DNA of 39,830 bases, taken from Stenocarpella maydis (lineage: Eukaryota; Ascomycota; Sordariomycetes; Diaporthales; Diaporthaceae). The stretch is taken from assembly GCA_002270565.1 (NCBI GenBank), contig NQMI01000238.1:1-39830 (forward strand), read 5' to 3'. Shown piece by piece: positions 1-11,959 of this stretch; positions within the stretch are counted from its first letter, which is position 1; each line of letters starts with the position of its first letter. The notes under the pieces were generated by a model that made no database searches, had not been told where the DNA came from, and saw nothing but the letters and a program-made list of their open reading frames with translations. Both the position numbers and the translations under genes were made by a program.

Positions 1-435
1 ATATAGTACTTTCCCTATGCAAAATATCCGCTTCCATCAACGTATACTGCCCATTTGTTGTCTTTAGTACTTAAGGGTTTTAAAAGAAATATATAATAAG
101 GACTTATGCTTTCTTTGCCTGTAGGCTATAGGTTGAATAAAAATTTGCCTAGAGCTGGAACAATAATTGCCCGGACTCCCTGGAACTGGAATAATAACTA
201 TCCGGCCTTCCAAACCCCTTCTCTCTCTTTACTAAGTGTTAACAATTGACTAAATTAAGTATAGTCCAGATCAGCTGCCAATCTGATGGCAGATATCGAT
301 AACAAGTTTCGATAACAACTTGATCTATAAAAGCCCTCTTCACCTAAGGCCATTTAGGGGAAGAACACTCAGTAAAGCCCTCTCCATCAGAGGCCAATAG
401 CAAGAGTTAGTAGGTGTAGATAAGGTAGTAGTTGG
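1..435 (+). repeat. Diverged LTR-like repeat, copy 1
   Basis: This AT-rich stretch has a diverged relative at about 35480-35870. Shared blocks occur in the same order: TTTAGTACTTA..GTTTTAAAAGAAAT, the TGTAGG.TATAGGTT.AATAA block, and two AAAGCCCTCT..(C/A)TAAGGC repeats. A TATA-like CTATAAAAGCCC at about 325 suggests a promoter on the plus strand, as in an LTR. The left end is cut by the window, so termini and target-site duplication cannot be tested. The neighbouring copia element reads on the minus strand, so ownership is unclear; it could belong to another element. Confidence 0.45.
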
Positions 436-799
436 GTCAGGTAGGGATTATAGCAGACGGTAATGAATGGTATATCGGAGCCAACTTATTAACAAAATGC
501 ATAGTAGAGCGTGCAATATCTGATGCTGCTCTTAGTAAGTATGTAAAACACACGTTGAGCAGGAGTCAAGACCGCGAAATCTTAACCGGGGACACTCAAT
601 ATGCACAGCTGGCAACTTAAGTGCCCATAGGATAGTAATAACCCTCATTACCTAAATCCTTAGTGCATAGGCACCACTATAAAAATCTTAGCTATAAGGT
701 CTCGCCCTTAGGATGGATTTAAACCATATACTAGCCAACTATACAGCTCCTTAGAGTAAGATGCAGGTAACTAGTTAACGGGGATCTAAAGTTTTGCTA
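436..799. other. Non-coding stretch between repeats
   Basis: No gene is supported. A 62-codon open frame at 432-620 has no recognisable motif and no homologue I know. The base composition is slightly less AT-rich than the flanks, so it may be internal sequence of the element whose LTR-like part precedes it. Confidence 0.4.
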
Positions 800-3700
800 G
801 TTGTTAGTACTATGTAATCACTTTTTATATCTTAAGGTACTTGTTAACTTCCATCTGGGGCTCAGGGTGCTAGGAAGTAGTAATTCTTCCTTTATATAGA
901 GTAGTATTGGTGTTGCGTTAGTATATTGCTAACCAAGTTGCATTAGTTAGTTAATTGCCATTGAGTATGCTCTTGCTGGGCAAGTTAGCATATAGCTATT
1001 CTTGCAGCAATTATCATAATCCCTTATATAATGTTTAGGTAGAGGAAGGAGTTATTGCTAACTAGCTATAGTTTATATATCCTTCCACCTTAATAACAAG
1101 GGTATTATTATTAATAAGGTGTTCTAGCGCCTTATTTAATATACTCTTTGTGAAGGCATCTGCTGGGTTATAATCCTTAGTAATCTACCGGATTTTATGG
1201 ATCTCATGCTTCTCATATAACTGCCTTAATGCCATTATATCGATCATCAGGCATTTCTCTTTTATTATCCCTAGCTTAACTAGATACTTATATAATGAGT
1301 ATAAGTCTGTATAGATAATAAGAGGGATCTCTAGTAGACTTAGGCGTTTGATAACCTGGTGTAAAGTAGCTAATATCACAATCCCTATATTAAAGCTATT
1401 AACTATACCGTAAATCTTAGAAGCAAGTATGCTACATATAACCCTCTTATACTTTATTAATGACTAATAAAGGATGTTTCTAGTAATCTTCTATATAAAT
1501 AGTTGCTTGGTTTGCTTTTTATTTACTAGGGTAATTATATAGTTAATTTAGGAACTAAGGTCCTTATTATTAGCAAAAGACCTATCTATAAAGATTATTA
1601 ACTTGGCTGCTGCAAGGTTTAGAGGAATGTAGTTAAGGCTATAGTCAAGGTGGTCTGCTTGCTACTTTAGCCGCCTATTCAACTTAGTATAGTCCTCTTC
1701 TTTGGGGTCTTGAATTTGTGCTGTAATAGAGAGGTTAAATGCTGCTTCCGGATGGCAAATAGAAGCTAGATATGCTCCTTATGTGTGTTATTCTATGTAC
1801 TATTGAATGTGATCTGTAGCTGTGTAGTTAACTGGCTGTATCTTTGCCCCTTGGCCCTTCTATCTGAGATGTATAATGCTGTTGTATAATATTGTGATCT
1901 TTGTGCTGTTGAAGTCTAGTGATCTCTTGGGGGTTAATCTGTCCTTTGGCTTGCAGTAGATCTCCTCCTTCTTGATCTTTTGCTCCTTAAGTTTTGAGAA
2001 AGCTGGGGTATAGAGGGTGAGGGTATTGTTAGTCTGTATAGTAGTGATACTAAAGATGTTCTTGCTGCCCTTGCTGCTGTGGTTAGCTATTAGGAGGCAT
2101 GGGTTATATGCAGATACAATTATCCCTAGCTTCTTGATATGGTGTTTATGGTATATGGCCCACTAGTGTACGCCAGCTTTAGCAACACTATATAGAAGCT
2201 TGATTACCCTTATAATTATGCTAGCCGGGTATTTACTCCTTATTTTAGGAGGAAGGTAGCACAAGATGGGCCTCTTAAGTATAGATTTTAACTGTAGATA
2301 GGCCTAGGTAATATTATGGAGTTTAAGATGTAGTCCCTTAGTTATTAAAGAAGGTATAAAGGCAAGAAGGAGTTAATAACTTATATATTATATTATTAGT
2401 AATTATATAAGAATCTTATATTTTATAAGATCCCTAAAGCTAGCTATAATTAGGCAGGACTTCTTATATGGCTTCTTAGTTTTACCCTTAATCTCCCTAA
2501 TAATGTAAGACTTGAAGATCTGTATTTCTCTGTGTTTCCTCTTATTAAACTATTTAAACTGGAATACTCCTTAGCTAATTAGCTTGGATACTTCCCTATT
2601 GTCTGACTCCTTAAAGGGGTTGCCTGGGGTAGTAATAATGCCATTCTGGTGGAGCTTTAGAGTGAGTTTGTAGTTCTTAATTTCATATTGGGTGAGGAAT
2701 GCATGGGTGATAATCTTATCTTTCACCTTATTTTTGTTATTATTAGTAGTAGGGTTGTTGTTGTTATTGTCCATAGTGATAACCGCCTTCTGCTTGCTCT
2801 TGGTTCCCTATGGTTGTCCTTATTGTTGAGGGACTACCGGGTTAGGGATAGCTAGTATGGGGTCTGGCTTAAAGCATACTAGCTCCTTAGGGATATTATC
2901 AGGGTTCAGCAGATTAATAGGTCCTTCTTTATCCCGGTAGTATAGCTATATAAGGGTTAACTGGAAAATAACTGGTTTATTTAGTAGGTTAATTATTATA
3001 TTATGGTTATTAATGGAGAGCAGTTTGTATAGGCCTTGCTACCCAGTCTTTTCTTACTATATGTGTACTTTGCTCTGGAGTGGAAGGCTTGAGATTCCTG
3101 ATATATCTGGGCCGTTCCTTGTATGTAATGCTTTATTGATTTTGCATGCTGTGTTGATTCTCCTGATCTCCTTTATTGCCTTCTGTATTGCCTTGGCTCT
3201 CCTTAGAGTAGATGGTGTAGGGGCAGAGTCTTCTGTTACATATAGGTATTCTTTAAACACTAGGAGAGTTAGCATAAGGCTATCTGGGCCAACCTATGTT
3301 GTTGACTGCTGTAAAGCTTATAGTATGGCTTCCTTGGTAAATGTGGTTGATAACTTAGCGTATAAGATATTAAAAGCCCTATATAAAGGAGTGTGATATT
3401 GCTCTACTTTGCTAATTAACTAATGTGTTTCTGTAGGTATCTGTTTATATGTAATCCTTATGATATATGCTATACTCCTGAACTTGCTGGAAGTAAAGTT
3501 AGTCCCTGTATTGGATATAAGGCGGTTTAGGGGACCTATATATATATTAATCTAGCAACTTTATAGGGCTTCTTATGTGTCTTTAGTAGAAAGAGAAGGT
3601 AAGAATCATCCGGCTTGGAAGGAAGTAGCTAAGTTAATAATGTGTAGTATAGGAAGGCCTATTAAGTATATTATATCTATAATAACCTTATAGTTAAAGT

Positions 3701-5995
3701 TAATATCATTATGGAGGTTAAACTTAAATCTTTGGGGTATAGGAGAGTGCATTTAGTAGTAATAATAGAACTTAGTAATAGCCTCTAATGCTAAGGAATT
3801 AACATTATAGCCCGCGCCTATTAACAGCTGGGAAAGATAATCAATAGATGGGTATCTAAATCATCTATATAGTTGCTATAGTTTGACTTCTATAAGGAAG
3901 AGAATGGGGGTATTATTATCCTTATTAATATTCGTAAGGAACCATAGGTGTCCCTACTTCTAAGTAATAGGAAACGTCTTCTTGTGCTGCCAATGCGGCT
4001 TGTATTATACGACTTCATTAGTTGTATTTTGCATAAAGAGTGAGTGTACATTTATGTCTTGCATATATAAGAGGAAGGGGGTTGCTGTCTTCATTATGTG
4101 GAATGTTAAGTTGCTGGCTGCTATATTGACTATAGTTGCTCCTATTAACTATAGTAGTTTTCCTGGTCTGAAGCGAACTGATGCTTTGCCTGCGTGAGAC
4201 TTATCAAGAGCAATAGGTAACAGTTGCTGCAGAGCAGTATATTAGTTGTACCCGGCAGTGGAATAGTTGGCTGCGCTAGTATCCGGGAGGATCCCCTGGA
4301 AGTGCTGGCGCGAGTAGTTATCTATTATGAAGACTTCCTTAATATTGCCGGCTTCCTTATCGGCTTTATTATTACTACTGCCAACATTATTCTCATTAAT
4401 CACGGAGCTGGGGCCGTCCTGGTTCTTCTTGTTATTATTAATACTAAAGGTATAGAGGAAAGCTTGGTCTACTAGCCATATATAGTTTTCTCGGGCTTTA
4501 TTATTACTAACAAACATGCTGGTGCTCTCCTGGTTATTGCCCTTATAGTTAATGCCCTTATAGTTAATAAGGAATGCGTGAAATTCGTTATCTGAAGGGG
4601 GTTGGTTTATAGCACTATATATGTTTATATATGTGCCTTTGGCCCTCTGGCGCTCTTTAAAAGAGTAATTTAATAACCAGCATCCTTCCTTCTGGTAAAT
4701 AAAGTATTTCTTCTTATATGGGGGACTATTTTCATTATTCCTTCTATAGGGGCGGTTGCATCCTCTAAAGAGTGGCTGGAAGTTGCCTTAGGGATGGTAA
4801 TTGCCTTATCCCAGGGGATATTGCCTATGCGTAGAGTTCCTTAGGTAGTTGCCTCCATACTACTAATTATTATTATACTAGCGGTTAAGATAGAACTAGT
4901 TACTATTAAGGTACTGCTTATTATCTTGATCTTTATCCTCATTATAGTTACCATTCTGTCCATTATTATTGCCTTGCCCTATAGTATATGACCGGGAGGG
5001 GCATTAAGGCCCTAATAATGTAGCATAATAATAAAGCATATTATATACTTTATTAGCAGTAGCCGGGGCTATCAGCTTAATAAAGTAGAACTTAGGTATA
5101 CTGTATATAGTACGGATAAGGTTGTTATATAGTGGTTATCTCTAAGTACTTCTTTATAGCTAAGTATTCAGGAGTATTGCTTTATATTTTTAATTAAGAT
5201 TTCTATTATTTCTAATAAGGTTTTACCCTTATTCTTCTACTATATTAATATAAAAGTAGTAGTATTCCATATTATTAAATATACTCATTATCTGCCATCT
5301 ATATTAAATTATTGCTTAAGTTTAGCATATACTATAACAAAGGTATCCTTATTTATAATTAACTATATATAAAAATCCTTAGCTTTACCCTTTAATATTA
5401 TGGATAATGCTGCTTAAAAGTAAGTTGGGTATAGGTGATTATTTTTGCAGATGTTGTAAAAGAGATGAATTTTATCATCAAGTACTTCATCTATTGCTCC
5501 AGTGAATTTCTTGTTATCCGAGTAGTACTTAGCTATATTAGCAGATATGCCCTTCTCTAGTAGTATAGCATATAGCCGTTGCGGAGGGATTATAGCGTGC
5601 TTCTTATAGGCAGCTTGGAATTCCTCCCACTTGAGTGGTAATCTATAGCCATTAGAAGTCTTATAGTTATATATACCCTATAGCTAATGGGATAGGGACT
5701 GAGATCTGGGTATGGCTGGGGCAGTAGGTTGTAATATAGGTCCGTAGGTACTTGGGCCTATCCTTCTATTGCTGCTTAGTGCTGGTTAGCGTTCCTTAAA
5801 TAATAGACTGTTATTAAAGGGGATATAGTTATAATATCTCTTTAACTATATTATCTATTAGTGCTAGTATTATGCGGATGCTAGGGCTTTTAGTAGGAAA
5901 TCTATCTCTAATAGTTCTATAAAGGCCTTTATATTATTATTAACCTATAGGTATATTCTCTTACTTCATAGTATCTTCTTAAGGGTAATAGGGAT
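800..5995 (-). mobile_element. RIP-degenerate Ty1/copia retrotransposon
   Basis: Reading the minus strand gives copia domains in canonical order although no long frame survives. At about 4690-4706 a zinc-knuckle remnant reads YFIYQKEGCW, with Tyr where the CCHC cysteines should be. At about 4260-4290 a retroviral-type protease site reads DTSAANYSTAG, resembling the usual D-T-G-A. The start of the reverse transcriptase is seen at 2774-2400 (ITTPGNPFKESDN, then EIKGKTKKPYKKS in another frame). An RNase H-type segment sits at 1379-1185 (IPLIIYTDLYSLYKYLVKLG). Stops and frame changes are everywhere and TpA is strongly enriched, as expected after RIP. It is certainly non-autonomous now. Both outer ends are approximate: no matching LTR pair with TSD could be assigned to it. 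Confidence 0.85.
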
Positions 5996-6000
5996 ATTAT

Positions 6001-6594
6001 TCTGATGAATATGTGCTATAAAATAGCATTCAGTTCAGCGTGTGTTTCGGCAGGGTCGCAGTGTGGTGCCCTGAGGCGAATTCGGACAATTGACAGTGGT
6101 CTGGACAACTTTGTATTGAATTAAGTTGGGCTTCTGTAAGCCCTCCTTATATACCCTCCGACGTCGTCTCACCCCTGGGCACGCTGCGGTCGGCTCTGGT
6201 GCAAATTTGCAAATGCCGGAAAATTCGCCCTTCCAACACACCATCTTTGGTTCCAAGCAGCCAGCCAACCATAGCCCTAGCAATGCCCAAATTAAGTACA
6301 TACAAACTTCAGAAATCAGGCTATCCAATGCACTAAGTCATATACTTTTTGGGTAAGAAATAAGGGTAATGCAGAGGTCTGAATTAAGGTGCAAATGCAG
6401 GCCAAAATAATCGACTCACGGCCACCAAACTCATCTTGCGTCACGCACGCACTGGGCGTACTTAGCGAAAATCGCCTGACTCGCAAGTCTAGGGTAACTC
6501 CTTGCTAGGAAGTCTAGGGTAACTCCTTACAACGAAGTCTAGGGTAACTCCTTGCACGGAGTACCAACGCCCTGCTGAGCGGTTCCGTTTAACA
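6001..6594 (-). mobile_element. Solo LTR (family A), copy 1, with TSD ATTAT
   Basis: A 594-bp repeat whose plus strand runs from TCTGATGAATATG to CCGTTTAACA. It is flanked by the exact 5-bp direct repeat ATTAT (5996-6000 and 6595-6599), the mark of integration. Further copies lie at 33952-34204 (partial), 34567-35165 and 35941-36581. Orientation is minus because copy 4 abuts a polypurine tract and the 3' end of a minus-strand copia element, so the LTR starts TGTTAAACGG. The other LTR end, CATCAGA, is not the usual CA. Small open frames inside are shared by the copies only because the DNA is repeated. This copy carries few C-to-T changes, so it is relatively young or escaped RIP. Confidence 0.85.
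6486..6560. repeat. 25-bp tandem repeat inside LTR, three units
   Basis: Three head-to-tail units start at 6486, 6511 and 6536, each with the core AGTCTAGGGTAACTCCTT. The same array has three units in the copy at 34567-35165 and five units in the copy at 35941-36581, so it varies in copy number between LTRs. Confidence 0.9.
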
Positions 6595-6623
6595 ATTATA
6601 TGGATTACTCTAAATGTTTGCTN

Positions 6624-6838
6624 TTGGATGGGTCACGTATTGCAATACGAGTGGGGTGTTGTTGTTGTATTTCTCTCTATCTCTCTCGAGTAGTGGGTGC
6701 AGTGGGCGTAGCCCGCCAGCCATCTCGGGTCTATATAGTGGGTGGTAGTTGCTTAGTAAGCAACTACACCCTCTGGCTACAGTACGGTGGCTGTAGCGAT
6801 AGCCCACCAATGTGCTGTTGCACACTACTATTGCTATA
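6624..6838. mobile_element. Short inverted-repeat-rich element (family B), unmutated copy
   Basis: This 215-bp segment aligns end to end with 34329-34549, where C and G are widely replaced by T and A. Near its ends are imperfect inverted repeats (TATTGCAATAcgAGTG at 6638 and the complement of TATAGCAATAgtAGTG at 6838). An internal perfect hairpin, GTAGTTGCTTA with a one-base loop, spans 6745-6767. It has no coding capacity and looks like a MITE-like or other non-autonomous element. An N at 6623 sits exactly at the left edge and no target-site duplication is clear, so the class is unproven. Confidence 0.6.
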
Positions 6839-6862
6839 ATTTCAATATTATATATATAGCTT

Positions 6863-6968
6863 TGTATAGCTTTGTATAGTTGTATAGTTGTATAGTTGTA
6901 TAGTTGTATAGTTGTATAGTTGTATAGTTGTATAGTTGTATAGTTGTATAGTTGTATAGTTGTATAGT
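6863..6968. repeat. 8-bp minisatellite (GTATAGTT)n
   Basis: Two 10-bp units (TTTGTATAGC type) lead into about twelve near-perfect octamers GTATAGTT. In translation the array gives an eight-residue period, which explains a 64-codon minus-strand open frame here that is not a gene. Confidence 0.95.
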
Positions 6969-7447
6969 AGATGCATAGTCACAACTCTGGGCCCAGATCA
7001 GGGGGTGGCCCAGATGTGGGCCGGCCACGTTAACCCAATGAGTTAGTTCGCTTTTCTACTCATTGACGATACAGCGCAGCTTGAGGTGTTCACATTTCTA
7101 CGGCCTAAGAATTATGCCGCTTTCACATCTTGTCGTACCGGGGAGCGATTGAAATAAGTAAGGACACCTTCGTGGAAGTTCGGGTCTCGTTAAATTTCTA
7201 GTATCTCGATCCATTATCGACGTTGCGTTTATCATCTAACGCTTGTTCTTTGAGCGTTTACGGCTGTATAAAGAGACCGGAATGCCCGCAGCTCTTTTTA
7301 TTTTGTTTTGTTTCATTTTCAAGAACATTGTGATTGGATTTAGGGACGAAACCGGCAGCTATCTTTCCTGGTTGATACGTAATGGACACCAGTATTCCAA
7401 AAGCCAGAACTTTAGAAAGCGGACCCCGTAACACACGTCAAATGCCC
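6969..7447. other. Spacer between repeat block and gene island
   Basis: Composition returns to about balanced GC near 6980, marking the right edge of the RIPed block. I see no gene, tRNA or repeat here. A 62-codon plus-strand frame at 7243-7431 lacks any recognisable feature. The segment probably holds the 3' flank of the aldo-keto reductase on the minus strand. Confidence 0.5.
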
Positions 7448-8571
7448 TCAATGTTTCTTGGCCGCCGGGAAGACAAGGTTTGCCCAGGCCGAGTGCAGCC
7501 AGTTGTACCCAGTGACATTCGGATCTTCTCCAATGAAGTTAAGCGGAAATCCTAGGTCGAATCTCTTAACGCTCTCCAGTGAAGCAATCTGTTCCCCCGT
7601 CAAATGGATACTGAGAGCCTGGATGTTCTCCTTGAGCTGTTCCACCTTCCTGCAGCCAATAATAGGATACACGTTTGGCGCCTTGTGCATGACATATGCC
7701 AGCGCGATAGCGGTGACGGATTCTATACCATGCACCTCGGCGACCTTGAGAAGCCTCTCAGACATAAGGGTCTCTTCCTCGGTAAGCTCCGGCGCCCCGC
7801 GCAGTCTCTTCTTACGCTCCCTTAACTGGCTCGCAGATTGGAGCCTACCGCCGCCTAGCATACCGAACGGGGCCAGGGCCATTCCGAAGTGTCTGGCCAT
7901 TGGGATGATGTCTCTCTCAAAGTCGCGGTCGAGGATGTCCAACGACCCTGGTAGATGCTGAAAGGCGTCTTTCCGGCTTCATCGGCATACACGTTCGCGG
8001 CGCTGACGACCCAGGCCGGTGTGTCAGAGATTCCAAGGTAAAGAACCTTGCGCTCCACCACCAGGAAGTGCATAGAGTCCATGACTTCCTTGACTGAGGT
8101 TGTGTGGTCCCAGCAATGGAGGTACAGAATGTCGATGTAGTCCGTCTGAAGCTTATCGAGCGAGTCCCTGAGGCTCATGAACATTGCGCGCTTATGGTTT
8201 CCCGTGTGGTTTGGAACCGAACAGGGCCCTCCGAGTCTGTATGAGGCATAGTCCATGGTATACTTGGTGGCAATAATCATCTTGTCGCGGTTCTGACGCT
8301 CTGCCATCCATTCCCCAATCCACTTCTCAGAGTCCTCGTTTTGGTAGTTGTTTGCGAGGTCAATAAAATTTCCACCGGCCTTGACAAAGGCATCAAAGAG
8401 GTTGAAAACTCCTTCCTTGGAGATGTCGCCGGTGGCTTGGGACCAGGCAGACCCGAGTGACATGGTACCGAGCTGAAGGGGAGACACTCGGATACCAGCG
8501 CTCGAGGATAGTACGCGGAGACAGCCCAGTTCCGTGGAGGGGCTGGGCACAGGTTGGAAGAAGGCAGTCAT
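7448..8571 (-). pseudogene. Aldo-keto reductase, aryl-alcohol dehydrogenase/NorB type, one frameshift
   Basis: The frame starting at ATG 8571 ([11 protein letters not shown]) encodes the N-terminal 211 residues of an NADPH-dependent aldo-keto reductase of the AAD/norsolorinic-acid-reductase group. The tetrad can be seen: Asp71 in FIDLANNY, Tyr76, Lys103 in ATKYT and His152 in LYLHCWDH. After ..IYQGRW at 7939 the homology continues in another frame ([20 protein letters not shown]) to the stop at 7448. One base is missing at about 7937-7941 and no GT-AG intron explains it. Two-frame length is about 374 residues, normal for the family, and the second half is otherwise open, so this is either a very recent pseudogene or a sequencing error. 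An upstream in-frame ATG at 8751 is less likely as start because the family begins near MTAFF. Its neighbour is a P450 on the same strand, 834 bp away. NorB-like function is inferred from family only. Confidence 0.88.
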
Positions 8572-9404
8572 TTTCGGTAGATTTTCAAGGAGGTCGAGGA
8601 ATTCAATCAGCAGCGAATGAGGTGTGTAGTCTGCGAGATAGTGGATGATCTTTGGCGTCGATATGCTTGGGTGATGGGTAACAACACAGCATCCCCAGCA
8701 GCCGCGACATGGCTTTCTTATATGTTCGCAGGGCACATGAATTCCGTTCATGACACGGACTTTGTCTATCCAACAATCATTCTTATCTCCGAATATTGGA
8801 CTGAGTGCAACTTTGCTTCATCCACATGAGGCTGCTATCCAGCCAAATGTAGACCAAAGAAGTCGCTGCGGGCTGAGTTCCTAGGTACTGTTTACTTGAA
8901 TGTGGGCCTCGAGGAGACAGAGGACCCCATGTCTGACCACCTTTGTCTGACCTTAGTAATGCACCGGTTCAATTCGGACACTTTGTGCTGGCTTAAGAGC
9001 GGCTACGCCGTGAGCCCTAATGCCGGCGACCAATCCATCCTCAAACGAGTCCACCATCGTATCTCACCTTTCCATATTTCTTCGACATGGGGGAACACTT
9101 TGCATGAAGTAATTGACCAACTCTGTACTCTACACCTATGATAGCCATGATGTCTTGTCTATTTACCTACTGCCTGGCCATAGTTTCAGGGGCAGCTATA
9201 GTGCTGGCTAGCCTGAACTGGTCCCACTTGAAGATTTCTGTGGCTCTCCTGTAAGCAAATGTGGAAGTATTCCGGGTAAACCCTATATCCTCCGCCTTCG
9301 AGCAACAGTCCAATGAATTTGCTAACATGGGCTCCATATTTTTTTACTAAATTGTGGAAGAGGCAAACAAGTCATACTGGCCGGGCCAACGGATACAGGC
9401 AACC
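8572..9404. other. Intergenic, AKR promoter side and P450 3' flank
   Basis: Balanced composition with no supported gene. Short open frames at 8617-8829 and 8896-9141 show no motif. The part next to 8572 should hold the AKR promoter; I could not pick a convincing TATA box. Confidence 0.5.
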
Positions 9405-11351
9405 TCAATGCCTTTTGACTACTTTCACGGGCATGTAGTTCTTCGGATGACCTGTTATCTCGTTGGCGAGGATCCCCTGGTACGCTTTGTCACCAAGCCA
9501 TTCTGGGTCTTCCCTTTCCCAGACGCTCGATATATCAAAGTCGCGAATGGTCATGGCCAATATAGCTTTGAGCTCCAGCTGAGCCAGCTCCTGTCCGATA
9601 CAATTTCTCGGTCCGAGCTCGAATGGACCTTTATCAAATATGTTAGAGAGTGAACTCGAGCGCTTTTATTCGCGGGGGCACAAGAAACTTACGGAAACCG
9701 TTCTTGCGGGCATACAAAGGGTCGCCTTCCTTTGCAAACCATCGCTCCGGAACAAACTCATTAGGCCGAGGCCAGAATTTCTCAGTGCGTTGCTCCGCTA
9801 TGCTGCAGCCGAATATCATCATGCCCTTTGTCGGGTATCTCAACCCCGTGTCTGGGTGGGTGAGGAAGAAATCCTCAGAACCTTCTCGGACCGTGCCAAC
9901 CGGTGGGAACAACCTGAGCGTCTCCTTGATGACCGCAGCCGTGAAAGATAGCTGGTTCAGCAGCTGTGGATTATCGGATATCCTGGCTCGTGCGGCGGCC
10001 GTGTCCTTTCCCAGGACCTCGTCGTGCTCGGCCCGGATGGCCTCCAGCGCCCGCGGGTTCCTATTGAGGAGGTGGTAGATGAAACACAAGGTCGAGCCTG
10101 TTGTGTCGTGGCCGGCGAGCATAAAGATCTTGATCTGAGAAACCGCAATTTCAACAAATGCGGGATCCACCTCTGCAATGCCAGAGATTCCTTGTACTTC
10201 GTTGACATAGGACGTTATCGCAAGGGACATTATAGTTTTAGGCCCTGTGAGATTCTTGTCCTGTGCGTGTTCGGCAACCCCACGCTCGATCTTCGGCTTC
10301 ACATAGTTCTTCATGATGCGGTTGTTGTTCCACAAACGGAAGCGCCGAAGCGGGTGCATCGACTTGAGAATACTTGGCGGGCTATGGTCTGCGATGATCC
10401 AGCTGATCGAGTCTTTGAGTGATTCAAAGAACGGGTTGTTTCCGCTCTGGCAGTCCAATCGTTGACCGCTGAAAAATGTCAGCAACTTGCCACACGCTGA
10501 AGATGAAGTGCTGACTAGTTGTGGTCTTCCGAGCTCTGCCAGCAGTATTTCATAACTCACAGTGTCGCCCTTCCGATGATATCACCGGTAGCACGCATGG
10601 CTCTCGCGTCAAGCTGAACGACTTGGCCGGTCTCCGCGACGTCACTCAGCCAATCTCGAAATACTTGGATCTCTTCCAGGAAGGCCGGTACCAAGGACAT
10701 CAAGTTCTTGACGGAGAAGCCGGGGTTGAAGATACTTCTCCATGTCTTCCAGACCTGGCCTTCCTGGTTGACAAGGTCATTGCACCCACTGAAGACATGA
10801 AATTCCTCTCGCATCTGGCTGTGCTTCGGCCTCGAGTTTTCCTGGGTGAACTGCGCCATAATGTCCGGATGATACACAGCTAACATGGGATGGGAGAACG
10901 GCCATAGGTCTAAATAAAAGACAGACTGTTCTGCAATCTGGGGGTACTCCTGAGCAAGAAGCAGTGGCAGGCATTGGGGGTTGAGATCTGTTGGATACTT
11001 GGCGGTTACCTTGGCTACCACTTCAAGGTGTCCCAGCCAAAATGAGTGAGGAATCATTGGCTTCACCGCCAGTCAGTTTACTTGGCCACGGGTGCGAGCC
11101 ACGTTCGAGTAGTTAGGACCTACGATGCCATATTTCTGTGCTGCGTCCTGGAACAATGTGCGGACTTGGTAAAGCCGATAGACGAAACGAGCGATGGCGA
11201 GAGTCGACAGAACCGCTGCAACGCGGATGACCATGCCAAGGGATGACGCATTGTCAAGGAATGATATTTTCACCATAATGGCCTTGCTTGCGGTGTTGCA
11301 CGTTCCCAAGAAGGGCTGTGGTACGTACTGGAAGGTGTTGCCGGGTTGCAT
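9405..11351 (-). CDS. Cytochrome P450 monooxygenase, StcS-like
   Basis: Four exons on the minus strand (11351-11124, 11060-10561, 10468-9693, 9628-9405) give 575 residues; all three junctions keep frame. Introns are 63, 92 and 64 bp with GTAGGT, GTGAGT and GTAAGT donors; ACTGAC and CTAAC branch sites are visible in the first and third. A membrane anchor lies at about residues 40-58, followed by a proline-rich hinge (PMIPHSFWLGH). The I-helix AGHDTT is at 361-366, the K-helix ExxR (ETLR) at 425-428, PERW at 483-486, and the haem loop FELGPRNCIG has Cys511. All catalytic landmarks are present, so the enzyme should bind haem and act at the ER membrane. Overall sequence recalls proteins annotated as sterigmatocystin P450 StcS (CYP59-like), but the substrate cannot be inferred. 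It is the intact member of an island between two RIPed blocks. Confidence 0.93.
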
Positions 11352-11500
11352 TAGGTGAGTGGAAGTGACTGCAACAGGAGGGGAAACGTGTTAGGTTTTG
11401 ATCCCGGAGGGATGGATTGGCCGGCTTCAGCTCTACCTATGGTGCCGCTAATGGCCGCCAGAGGACCCGGCTCAAGCTACGGGGGTAGTACATGGCATCT

Positions 11501-11509
11501 ATATATATC
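11501..11509 (-). promoter_or_regulatory. TATA-like element upstream of P450
   Basis: TATATATAT lies 150 bp upstream of the P450 start codon, in the only GC-balanced upstream stretch (11352-11700) before the AT-rich block. It is a plausible core promoter element; no transcription start is visible from sequence. Confidence 0.35.
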
Positions 11510-11959
11510 TAGGCTCCAATTAGACAGTCTATAACTAAAATGACAGCTTTGCAGGGACAGGGTGTGGACCCAAAGCTCAACCAACAGTCAACATACAGAT
11601 ATGGCCACTTAATGGTTGCTACAAACTATACATGGCTTAACAAAGAAATGAGAGTACGGTTGCTCAAGCGAGGGACTATATAGAGGGGGCCCCCAGGCGG
11701 CGTCACCACCAACTTCCTCATCGCCACCTAACATAATTAGCCACAACTTTACGCAAAGAATCTTCCTTAATACCAAACTAAGTGCAAAATCATCACATAA
11801 GTCTAATATTTAACTAACCTTAAATAAATACTATGATCAAGAGATAATATTACATATAATAGCAAGAAAGTATAGAGTCTTATAATTAATGTAAACTACT
11901 TAAAGAAATATCTAACCTTTATAAGCTTAATAAGGTTAAATTAAAGCTAACATAACTTA

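Noticed and set aside
3013..3396. 127-codon plus-strand frame in the left repeat
   Set aside because: It lies antisense to the copia pol region and has no motif of its own.
6035..6328. Conserved 97-residue frame shared by several loci (also 34596-34889)
   Set aside because: Conservation comes from the repeated LTR DNA itself; frames exist on both strands and are broken in the other copies.
6486..6560. CRISPR-like or telomere-like repeat (TAGGG core)
   Set aside because: Units are head to tail without spacers and the core is not TTAGGG; it is an LTR-internal tandem repeat in a eukaryote.
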